From: Peribacillus frigoritolerans
GTDB taxonomy: Bacteria > Bacillota > Bacilli > Bacillales > DSM-1321
Reading direction: 5' to 3'
Length of the DNA: 64,000 bases
Assembly (NCBI RefSeq): GCF_030676415.1
Contig: NZ_JAUUTW010000003.1
Coordinates: 248,001-312,000 of the forward strand
A model generated the notes under the pieces. The model had not been told where the DNA came from, ran no database searches, and saw only the letters and a list, made by a program, of their open reading frames with translations. The position numbers and the translations under genes are program-made. This document shows, one piece after another, positions 1 to 10,600 of the stretch; within the stretch, counting starts at the first letter, position 1; every line of letters starts with the position of its first letter.

Positions 1-3000
1 TCACTAAGCACAAATGAAAAAAAAGATGAGTTTTTGACTTCGATAAAACGGGAGTTTGGTATTCAATTAACACCGGAAATCATTTCAAGTCAATGGAATA
101 TAGAAAAGCTGGCAAGTTTTCTGGACATGCTTCTCGACATGAGGGAAGTCGAGGTAAATAAGCCTTATAAACGTGGGAAAAGTGAAGGGATGCTTTCTCA
201 TAATCAAGATCGAATGTATCTGTTTGACAGCCTGAATGTAAGGAAAACGCTCTATAATATGCCATTTAAATTCATTTTAAATGGCGTAGTGGACATTGAT
301 GACCTACAACAGGCCTTAGATTTCATGATTGAACGCCATGAAACTTTGCGAACTAATTTCAAGGGTGAAGAACATCAAATCTTTCAATTCTTATCAAAAA
401 AAAGGAGAAACATAATTGCCTATGAAGACTGTCGGGAAGTAGATACCGAAGTCAGTAATATAATGGTCACCTCCCATCTTACTGAAGAAATGGAAAGATG
501 CTTCGACCTGGAAAATGATCATTTATTTAATATGAAACTATTTCGAGTTGATGAAGAAAAACATTATTTGGTATGCAATTTTCACCATATTATTTTTGAT
601 GGAGTATCGTTTGTCACCTTTTTCGAAGAGTTAATGGAGATTTATGAAAGAATTCAAATGGGCAGGGTTGGGGATATTCCTCCTCTAGACATGCAATATT
701 TAGATTATGCTGCCTGGCATAAGGAGTGGGTCAAGGAAAGTACGCCAAGCCAAAGGAGGTTTTGGGAAAGTTATTTAGATAAAGAGGAAGAAGCATTAGA
801 ACTTCCATTTGACTTTCAACGTCCAAAATCACCTTCTTACTCAGGTGGAAGACTGGAAATGACCATAACGGATGAACTTCGTGTATTGATAGACAGGATT
901 TTAAAAGAGAATGGTACGACTTTATATACTTTTATGATGACCGCCTATCAAGTGTTTTTAAGTCAGTATACCGGGAAGAATCAAATCATTGTCGGGAGTA
1001 CCGTGGCAAACCGCGGCCAAGAAGAATTTGCCCGGACAGTTGGATGCTTTGTCAATACTCTGCCATTGAAGTTAACAGTGGATGCCACAGAATCATTTCA
1101 TGAAATATTGAACCGAAATCGTAAAGTGATTTTGGATGTATTGGAACATCAGGCTTTTCCATTTGAAAAAATCGTAGAAATCATTAATCCAGACAGGGAT
1201 CTCAGCCATTCCCCATTGTTCCAAACAGCTTTGGCAATGGAGGAAAGCTTTGATGGGAACTTTAGCAATTCATTCTTCACTCTTGAACAAGACAAATTCG
1301 ACATTCCTTATTCAAATTATGACCTTACTATAAAGGTAAAGGGTTCTCATGACCTAATCCTGGAATTCGAGTATTCCGATGAACTTTTCAGACGGGAAAC
1401 GATTGAAAGACTCATGTTGAGTTTCGAAAAATGGTTATTCCAAATTTGCAGAAATGCGGATATACCTATCTGTCATTTGGAGTATTTAGATGACAATCAA
1501 CTGAATCAATTGTTATTTGAGTGGCAAGGTGAGGTTTCGGATGCACATCAAAATGAGACGATCACCTCCATATTCGCAAGAATCGTCAAGAAGCATTCAA
1601 ACAAATTGGCCGTAGCTGATAATGGTAAGACCATTACCTATTCGGAATTAGATCAAAGATCAAATGTGATTGCGAAATTGGTTAGAAATAATATCGAAAA
1701 CGGCTCTAATAAGGTGGGCCTGCATGTAAACAGATCGATTGATATGGTAATTGGCATGTTGGGAATCATTAAAGCCGGATGTGCATACATTCCGCTTGAT
1801 CCTATGCTGCCAGCTGAAAGATTGGAATATATCATCAATGATTCGAAAATGGATATATGCATTACGAATCAAGTTGAGGTCCCTGCCATTAAAAAAATAG
1901 CTAAATTGATTGATCTAGAATCCATACATTACGTGGATACCGAGTGCTGTAACGAATACATCGCACCTTCCGATCTGGCTTACATAATCTATACTTCGGG
2001 AACGACAGGAAAACCTAAAGGTGTCATGTTATCTCATAGAGGAGTAGTGAATTTAATAATAAGTCAAAACAAGTACTTACAACTTGATGAGACCTCAAAG
2101 GTATTACAATTTGCCACTTTTAATTTTGACGCTTCTATATATGAGATTTTTGGAAGCTTATTAAATGGTGCAGAGCTGCATATCGGGAATAATAAGGAGG
2201 AAATGTTTGATTTATTCGCATTGGAAAATCAAATCAAAAGTGAAAAGTTAACGCACCTAGTATTGCCGCCAGCAGTATTACAAGAGCTCAATATAGAGGG
2301 ATCTGATGTGAAATTCGCTGGTTCAGCCGGATCTGAATGTCCAATAGCTTTGCTGGGTCGCTATCAAAAAATAAATTTTTATAATGCCTATGGTCCAACG
2401 GAATATTCAGTATGGACCACGATTGAAATGTTTAAAGCGTTTGAAAACAATGAAACTACTACTAATAAAGTATCGATCGGCAAACCAATCCTGAATACTG
2501 ACGTCTATTTATTAAGTCCAGAGCAAAGACTCGTACCAATAGGTGCTGCAGGGGAAATATATATTGGTGGTGAAGGGTTAGCTGTTGGATATGTGAATAA
2601 TGATGATTTAACAAAAGAAAAGTTCATTCAACATCCTTTTAAAGCTGGAAAGCGTTTGTATCGCAGCGGTGACCTTGCAAAATTCACGAGCGATGGTGAG
2701 TTGATTTTCCTGGGGCGTAAAGATAATCAAGTGAAAATAAGAGGTTTCCGTGTGGAAGTTGATGAGATTTCGGTCAATCTCAATGCGTATCCGCAAGTTA
2801 GTGACTCATTCATTAAGGTTCAGGATCAGCCAAACTTAAATAAACAAATAATCGCTTATTTCACATCAAAACAACAAGTTGATTACGATCACTTAAAAGC
2901 ATTTTTAAAAGAGAGATTACCAAGTTACATGATTCCTTCATTCTTTATGCAAGTGGACAAATTTCCGTTAAATGCAAATGGGAAAATTGATTCAGCGCTT

Positions 3001-4620
3001 CTTCCGGTACCGGTAACTAGAAGCAATATATTGGAAGAACCAGAGACGTTCAATGAGAAAGTGCTTCTTCAGATTTTTAAGAGTGTCTTAGGCTTAGATG
3101 ACATCAGTATCCGAGATAACTTTTTTGAACTTGGCGGCGATTCTATTCAGAGCATTCAAATATGTTCTCTAGCAAGGCAGGAAAATATAATCATTAGTCC
3201 AAAATCAATTTTTGAAAATCAAACGGTAGCAGAGCTGGCAGCGATCGCGAAAACCGAAAACAAGGTCATGATTCAACCTATAGCTACTAGAGGGAATGTG
3301 GAACTGACCCCCATCCAAGAATGGTTCTTTGCAGAGCACACTGCTTCCATCAATCATTGGAACCAGTCCATTGTTTTTAGTAAAGATTCCTGTGCTCAAA
3401 TGGAGGACATTGAAAAAATTCTATCACATATCGTGGAACATCATGATGGATTGTTAACCCTATTTGAAAAACGTGACAATAAATATATCGGGCATATAGA
3501 CTCCGAACACAAAACATGGGAGTTAGTCTATAAGGATATACATCATTTGGATGAGGAAACGCGAATAAGGGTGAGAGATGAATGGGAAAGTAAGGCTCAA
3601 GGTTCATTGGACATAAGTAATGGACCGATCATGAAAATGCTTGTTTTAAAAGAACAGCCGAACAAGTATCGCTTCTTTTGGGTAATCCACCATTTATTGA
3701 TTGATGCCGTTTCCTGGAGGATTTTACTTGAGGATTTCAATACTCTCCATGATCTGGCATTAAACAATCAAACAGGAAGGCTTGCTCATAAAACGTCATC
3801 ATTCAAAGACTGGTCAAACTTCTTGAAGAAATACAATGAATCTTTGATGGACCCTGAAACACTCCGTTATTGGGAACAAAAAACAAAAAGTGAAATAACG
3901 GGATTTAAGATAGCGGAAGACTTTATAGCTAAAGAAGAAAGAACGATGGAGAAATCATTCAGTGAAGAAGAAACTGAATTCTTGATCCAGGAATTATCAA
4001 GGCAATCAAAAGCGACTGTAGAAGAAGTATTGTTGTCATTAATTGCAAAGAGTTTGAAACAATCTTTTGAAGTGAAGAACTTCTGGATTGAAGTAGAAGG
4101 GCATGGCAGGGAAGTGGTGGACGAAACAATGGATGTTACTAGAACCGTTGGCTGGTTTACTGCGATGTATCCCATATTGCTGCATTCAGATGAAACGTTT
4201 GCTAGCACTTTAAAATACACGAAGAATGCAATAAGGGAAATCCCAAATAAAGGTTTTGATTATGGCGTCATCAAGTATTTACGACCTGGGGTCATTCAGG
4301 AGCCGGACATATACGTTACTTTTAATTACTTAGGAAGATTGGATTCTCAATTTGAATCATCCAATAGCAGGGACTTTGGTGAGTTTGAAAATAAACCAAA
4401 ACTGCATTTCCTGGCATTGATCCAGGATGGAAAACTAATCATAAAAATAATTTCAAAATTAGCTGAAGAAAAGATGGGCCTAATAATAGAAGCTATTGGT
4501 AAAGTCGTCATGGAAATCAAGGGGACTGAATTTGACCAAGGTTCTTTAATAGAAAGTGATTTCCCGGATGCGATGCTCACTGAGGAAGATTTGTTTCATA
4601 TATTGAATTCTAATAAATAA
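1..4620 (+). CDS. Nonribosomal peptide synthetase, (T)-C-A-T-E, 5' truncated by window edge
   Basis: The frame is open from base 1, so the gene starts upstream; the first residues look like the C-terminal helix of a carrier domain. Numbering from the TTG at 34, a condensation domain follows with HHIIFDG near residue 184. Next is an adenylation domain with core A3 (YTSGTTGKPKG near 650), YGPTE near 787, YRSGD near 876 and NANGKID, then a carrier domain (LGGDS near 1034). An epimerization domain ends the protein, with HHLLIDAVSW near 1220, EGHGRE near 1356 and a NYLGRLD segment. The module should add one residue and hand it on in D form. Pocket residues read by eye (about D-A-Y-A-K-A-A-V-W plus Lys) match no specificity code I know, so the amino acid is not predicted. 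The C-terminal tail LTEEDLFHIL resembles a COM donor helix that would dock the next synthetase. Confidence 0.95.
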   Translation, partial: SLSTNEKKDEFLTSIKREFGIQLTPEIISSQWNIEKLASFLDMLLDMREVEVNKPYKRGKSEGMLSHNQDRMYLFDSLNVRKTLYNMPFKFILNGVVDIDDLQQALDFMIERHETLRTNFKGEEHQIFQFLSKKRRNIIAYEDCREVDTEVSNIMVTSHLTEEMERCFDLENDHLFNMKLFRVDEEKHYLVCNFHHIIFDGVSFVTFFEELMEIYERIQMGRVGDIPPLDMQYLDYAAWHKEWVKESTPSQRRFWESYLDKEEEALELPFDFQRPKSPSYSGGRLEMTITDELRVLIDRILKENGTTLYTFMMTAYQVFLSQYTGKNQIIVGSTVANRGQEEFARTVGCFVNTLPLKLTVDATESFHEILNRNRKVILDVLEHQAFPFEKIVEIINPDRDLSHSPLFQTALAMEESFDGNFSNSFFTLEQDKFDIPYSNYDLTIKVKGSHDLILEFEYSDELFRRETIERLMLSFEKWLFQICRNADIPICHLEYLDDNQLNQLLFEWQGEVSDAHQNETITSIFARIVKKHSNKLAVADNGKTITYSELDQRSNVIAKLVRNNIENGSNKVGLHVNRSIDMVIGMLGIIKAGCAYIPLDPMLPAERLEYIINDSKMDICITNQVEVPAIKKIAKLIDLESIHYVDTECCNEYIAPSDLAYIIYTSGTTGKPKGVMLSHRGVVNLIISQNKYLQLDETSKVLQFATFNFDASIYEIFGSLLNGAELHIGNNKEEMFDLFALENQIKSEKLTHLVLPPAVLQELNIEGSDVKFAGSAGSECPIALLGRYQKINFYNAYGPTEYSVWTTIEMFKAFENNETTTNKVSIGKPILNTDVYLLSPEQRLVPIGAAGEIYIGGEGLAVGYVNNDDLTKEKFIQHPFKAGKRLYRSGDLAKFTSDGELIFLGRKDNQVKIRGFRVEVDEISVNLNAYPQVSDSFIKVQDQPNLNKQIIAYFTSKQQVDYDHLKAFLKERLPSYMIPSFFMQVDKFPLNANGKIDSALLPVPVTRSNILEEPETFNEKVLLQIFKSVLGLDDISIRDNFFELGGDSIQSIQICSLARQENIIISPKSIFENQTVAELAAIAKTENKVMIQPIATRGNVELTPIQEWFFAEHTASINHWNQSIVFSKDSCAQMEDIEKILSHIVEHHDGLLTLFEKRDNKYIGHIDSEHKTWELVYKDIHHLDEETRIRVRDEWESKAQGSLDISNGPIMKMLVLKEQPNKYRFFWVIHHLLIDAVSWRILLEDFNTLHDLALNNQTGRLAHKTSSFKDWSNFLKKYNESLMDPETLRYWEQKTKSEITGFKIAEDFIAKEERTMEKSFSEEETEFLIQELSRQSKATVEEVLLSLIAKSLKQSFEVKNFWIEVEGHGREVVDETMDVTRTVGWFTAMYPILLHSDETFASTLKYTKNAIREIPNKGFDYGVIKYLRPGVIQEPDIYVTFNYLGRLDSQFESSNSRDFGEFENKPKLHFLALIQDGKLIIKIISKLAEEKMGLIIEAIGKVVMEIKGTEFDQGSLIESDFPDAMLTEEDLFHILNSNK

Positions 4621-4662
4621 AGTGATTACTGGTTTAATAGAAAATGATTGTAATCTGCGGGT

Positions 4663-7600
4663 ATGGATGACACGAAGATAATGGAATCGGGAGGCGCAAA
4701 ATTGGAGAAATCTATTCAGAATATCTACTCATTAACTCCGCTTCAAGAAGGAATCCTTTATGAACTGGAAATGAACAATTCAACAAAGAACCTTTACATT
4801 TCTCAAATGCGAATCAGGATAACGGGCGCTCTTGAAGTGAATGCATTGTTCCAGGCATGGAGTCAGGTAGTGGAACGTCATGAAGCATTAAGAATGAAGG
4901 TCATCTCTAAAAAAATAGAAAATAATGTTCAAGTTGTATTCAATACAATGGATTATCAACCAGAAATAATTGATATGACAGGGTTAAGTGAACATGAACA
5001 ATTAAATGAAATTAAGAGAGTGACTTCCGAATCCCAGGAGATGGATGTAAATAACTCTAATTTGATGAAACTCCAGTTAGTGAAAATTGAAGAAAATCAG
5101 TTTATCTTGATTTGGACTCATCACCATATAATTTTGGATGGCTGGAGCACCAGCATAGTCATCGACGAACTCTTTGTTATTTACAGCCGAATTGTAGGAA
5201 AAGACTCCAAAGGACTTATTGAAAAGCCAAAGCAATATGGAGATTTTATCCGGTATATGAATAAAACCGATGCGGAAGATCAAAATCGTTTTTGGAAAGA
5301 GCTGGCAAAGGATATTGAACAGCCGACGATCACATTTCCCGTCATGAAACATGTGAATGGAAACCAGCAGGAAAATGATCTATTTTGGGAGCTGGATAAA
5401 AAACAGAGTAAGCTTTTAAGAGAATTTGCCGCTAAAAACCATGTAACGATTAATGTATTATTGCAGTTAATTTGGTCAATCGTCCTAAAGGAAATGTCCA
5501 ATCGAAATCGAATAGTCTTTGGAATTGTGAGCTCTGGCAGGTCGAATAATTTATTCAAATCGGAGGAAATTGTTGGGCTGCTCATTAATACGATTCCTAT
5601 GATAGCTGAAATAAACGAAACAGACAGCGTTACTGATTTACTGAAACGGTTCCAGGAAACATTAAACAATATGCTGGATTACTCCCAAATTTCTTTAGTG
5701 GATATCAAAAGGCATACGAAATTAAAGAAGGAAGATCCGATTTTCGAAACTTTATTTGTTTATGAAAATTATCCGGAAGCGAAAGATGAAGGCTTTAGCA
5801 TTAACTGGGAGGTCGAAGGCGGAAAAGAATCGCATAGCTTTCCGTTATCATTACAAGCCCAGGATAATAAAGAAACGATTAATTGCAAATTGTATTTTAA
5901 TCCCCGTTTCTTAGAGCATTCACTAGTAAATGATATCCAATCAGCCTTCATGCAGATTGCCCATCAAATTACTAAAGCTCAGCAAATTGATGAAATATAC
6001 GTGGATGTTGATTTTTCAAAACTAAAACATAAAGTGAGTAAAGACGATCAAGCTACAAGTAACCATTCGATCAGATCCACATCGGTTAATCAAGGACTTA
6101 AAGAAATATGGCAAGAGTTTTTCTTGAACAGGAAGATTAATGAGGATTCTGATTTCTTTCAATTGGGCGGGCATTCGATAACAGCCATGAAATTGGTGTC
6201 TAAAATAAATAAAAGGCTTGAAGCGAATATGAAATTAGCTGATTTGTTTGAAAATCCTACATTGAAAATGCTAAGTCATAAGGTCTTTCCGGAAATGGTT
6301 ACACTTCCGAGAAATGAAACGCAGGTAGTATCATCTTTTGTGGAAAAGACATTTTTGGAAGTCTTATCAATAAGTGAAATCGATAAAGATGCCGATTTTT
6401 TTGAAATGGGCGGACACTCGATTTTAGCCATGAAGTTATTGACAAAATTAAACAAGGAATACAATCAAATTCTAACTTTGAAAAATATTTTTCAAAATTC
6501 AACAATCGATTCGTTGACGGCCTTCATCATTAATGAAATTTCAAATCATGACATTGGGCACATAGAAGTGCAACAAAAAAATCACGTTCTATCCAGTAAC
6601 CAAGAGGCTTTGTGGTTTAACGAAAAACTCAATGGCAAGACAACCAATTATAATATCCCTCAGAAATATAAAATTACTGGTACAGTGGATACTTCAATAC
6701 TGGAAAAAGCCCTAAATCATGTCGTTAATAGACATGAGATTTTAAGGACCACCGTCCGTGAAAAATCCGGTAAAGGCTATCAGGAAATCCGGGAAGATTT
6801 GTACATTAAAATAGGTGAAATTGACCTCTCTGTGTTAGAGACCGAACAGCAAACGACTCGTATGCTGCAAATCGAAGACGATGTCCAATCGGAAATCCTG
6901 GAAATTGAAAAAGGTCCCCTCATGACAGTGAAACTAGTTAAATTAAGTGAAAAAGAGTCTGTTTTATTTGTGAATCTCCACCATTTCGTTTTTGACGGAT
7001 GGTCAGTGAGTGTATTTTTAGATGAATGGTTATCGTTTTATGACAGTGAAGTGAATGAAAAGGAACTTATCCTTGGAAGCGACTTTAAACAATATAAGGA
7101 TTTTGCCTTTGAGCAGAAAAGCTGGTTGGAAAATAACATGAAAGAAGAATCGCTATTTTGGGAAACAAACTTATCTGGGGAATTACCTAAATTGGAGCTT
7201 CCTTTAGATACGATACGTACAAAAGAAAATCACAACGAAGGCAGTAGTTTTATAGTGGAACTAACAAGTGAAGAGCTCCAGAGTTTAAAGCGGATGTCCC
7301 TGGAAAAAAACTCGACATTATTCATGACACTGCTAACGATGTACCAGTCTTTTCTAGCAAAATATACAGGTCAAAACGATATCATCGTTGGAAGTCCTTT
7401 GGCGAATAGAATGATTGAAGGAACAGAAAAATCGATAGGTTATTTTGTCAATACACTGCCCTTTAGATTAAAGCTGGGACATGAGGAAACATTTGAAGAG
7501 ATTCTTCAAAGAAATACAAACCATATCATCGACATCTATGATCATCAGCAAATGACATTGGAGAAGATCGTTGAAGTCATTAACCCTGAAAGAAATTTAG

Positions 7601-10600
7601 CAAGCACTTCTTTATTTCAAACCGTCTTCATTTTACAAAATAATGCCAAAGCTGCATTTGAAAGTGAATACATAAAGATAACGCCTGAAGTAATAAAATC
7701 AAAGGTAGCAAAATTCGATTTGAGTTTAGCTGCAGAAGAATATGAAGATAGGCTTTTATTCGCTTTTGAGTATAATTCAGGGATCTTCAATGAACAAACC
7801 ATTCAAATATTAGCTGAGAATTTCTTAGAGTGGATTAGGAAAATTACCTATCAGCCTGAACGGTCGATTGACAATGTATCCGTCGTGAGTAAGAAGCAGG
7901 AGAAAGTATTATTGGAAGAATGGCAGGGAGAAACCATTCGCTTTGAGGGAATCAATGACACAATCCCACAAGCCTTCCATAAAATTGTTGAGCGATTTCC
8001 TGATAAGATAGCCATTGTTGATGGTTCCAGAACCATTACATATCGCGAATTGAATGATAAGAGCAATCGGCTTTCACACTATTTACTAAGCAAAGGGATT
8101 TCTAAAGAAGAAAGAATCGGAATTTATGTGAATCGATCAATTGATATGGTGACAGGGATGTTGGCAGTAATTAAAGCTGGTGCTGCGTATGTTCCATTGG
8201 ATCCTCATTATCCTAATGAACGATTAAGCTACATGGTTGAAGATTCGTCCATTTCCTATTGCTTGAGTCACAAAGAACTCGGAAAGAATGATTTGATTGA
8301 CCCATCCAAAATAATATATTTTGAAGATATTGAAAATGAATCGGATTTGTTAATGACAGAGAATCTTCACATTGCGGATCAGAGAGACTTAGCATATGTC
8401 ATTTATACCTCAGGAACGACAGGCAGGCCAAAAGGAGTCATGTTGGAACATAGAGGAATCATTAACTTAGTTTATAACCAAAATAAAATGATGTGTTTAG
8501 ATACATCAGCTAAAGTGCTGCAATTCGCTACGTTTAATTTTGATTCATCCGTCATAGAGATTTTCAGCACACTATTGTTCGGTGCCGAGCTGCATATAAG
8601 CGTAGATAAAGAAAATCAATTTGACTTGAGTAAACTTGTTGAACAAATTAAGCGTGAAGGAATTTCTCATATCATTTTACCGCCTGCTGTGTTGAAGGAA
8701 CTGCCAATCAATGAATTGAGCACGATTAAAGTGTTGGGATCTGCAGGTTCTGAATGTCCAGTCGAGCTCGTTTCGAAGTTTAAGCATATATCGTTTTTCA
8801 ATGGCTACGGGCCTACGGAATATTCGGTGTGTACAAGTTTTAAAATGTTTCCCCCGAATGAGGATGCTACAGATGAATTCGTTGTTTCAATTGGGAAGCC
8901 ACTGACTAACACGGTTGCACTTGTGCTGGATGAAAACCGGAAACTAGTGCCGGCAGGAGCGGTTGGTGAACTTCATGTCGGAGGAATTGGGTTAGCGAGG
9001 GGATACCTGAATAATGAGAGCCTGACAAATGAAAGATTCATACTTAATCCATTCAACCCTGCTGAAAAAGTATACAGAACCGGGGATTTAGTTAAGCATA
9101 ACAAAGCTGGGGAATTAGTTTATATAGGCAGAGCGGACGACCAGGTGAAAATAAGAGGATACCGTGTTGAACTATCGGAGGTTAATGTTTCATTACGAAA
9201 ACTAGCAGAAATCAAAGATAGTTATGTAACGGCAATGGAAGATGGATTTGAGAATAAAAGGCTAATTGCTTATTATACGGTGAATGATGAGGTTTCGGTG
9301 GATTCTATCAGAAGAAGACTGAAAGAAACACTGCCTGCTTTCATGATTCCTGCTCATTTTATGCAACTGGATAAATTCCCTTTGACGCCGAATGGAAAAG
9401 TTGATCGGAAATCCCTGCCGAAATGGACGGAACAGTTGGATGAGAGGAAGAAAAAAGTGCCGGATGTGCAAGAACTGTCCAAAACTGAAACAGAGCTTCT
9501 GACAATATGGAGAGATGTTTTAAACGATCCCGCTATAGGACCGGAAGATAACTTCTTTGAATGTGGCGGTGATTCAATCATCAGCATTCAAATATGCTCG
9601 GCTGCAAAAGAAAAAGATCTATTTATAACGCCTAAAGATTTATTTGAATACCAAACGGTCCGTGAGCTAGGGAATATTGTAAATGAGCTGGAACAAAAAC
9701 AAGTGGTCCAAGAAAAAATATCAGGTTATGTACCGTTGACGCCTATTCAATCTTGGTTTTTTAATGAAAATCATGACAATATCCATCATTGGAATCAGTC
9801 AGTCGTTTTGATGAAGGATAATACGTTGGCGACTGAACAATATAAAAAAATCATCATGAAATTACTTGATCAGCACGACGTATTAAGGACATTATTTGAA
9901 AAACATGGTGATTCATATATTGGCAATATTTCAAATGCTGATAAGGCATGCGGTTTTTACGAGTATCATATTTCAAGTTTTAAAGATGAAAATAGTCTGA
10001 AAGTAATTAAGGAGCTAGAAGAAAACGCCCAACAAAGTTTAAACATACACAATGGCCCCATGATGAAGTTCCTTCTATTCAGGGGTCAAAGGGAGGTAAG
10101 GATTTTTTGGGTGATTCATCACCTTGTGGTTGATGGTGTATCGTGGCGGATACTTCTCGAACATTTCGAAAGATGCTATCAACAGATAAAGAATGAACAA
10201 GAACCATCACTCCCTTTAAAAACGACTTCTTATAAACAATGGTCCGAGAAACTGAACGAATACCAGAACACTGACCTACCGGAAGAGGCCGTTCAATATT
10301 GGGAAAAGGAAATGAATATTCCAGTTTCTCCGCTGACGGAAAGCTTAGGAGAAACGTGTGATTTTGAAAACATGTACAAAATACAAGTGAATGAGGCCCA
10401 AACACAAAACCTCATTAAAAACACTTTAAGAAAACATAAAACGACGATTGATGAAGTTTTATTATCCGTTATCGCACATGCATTTTCCAATCGAATGGGA
10501 ATCAATGAGTTTTGGCTCGATTTAGAAGGACATGGCAGAGAGGATATTGAGGATGATATTGATTTATCAAGGACGGTAGGGTGGTTCACCTCCATTTATC

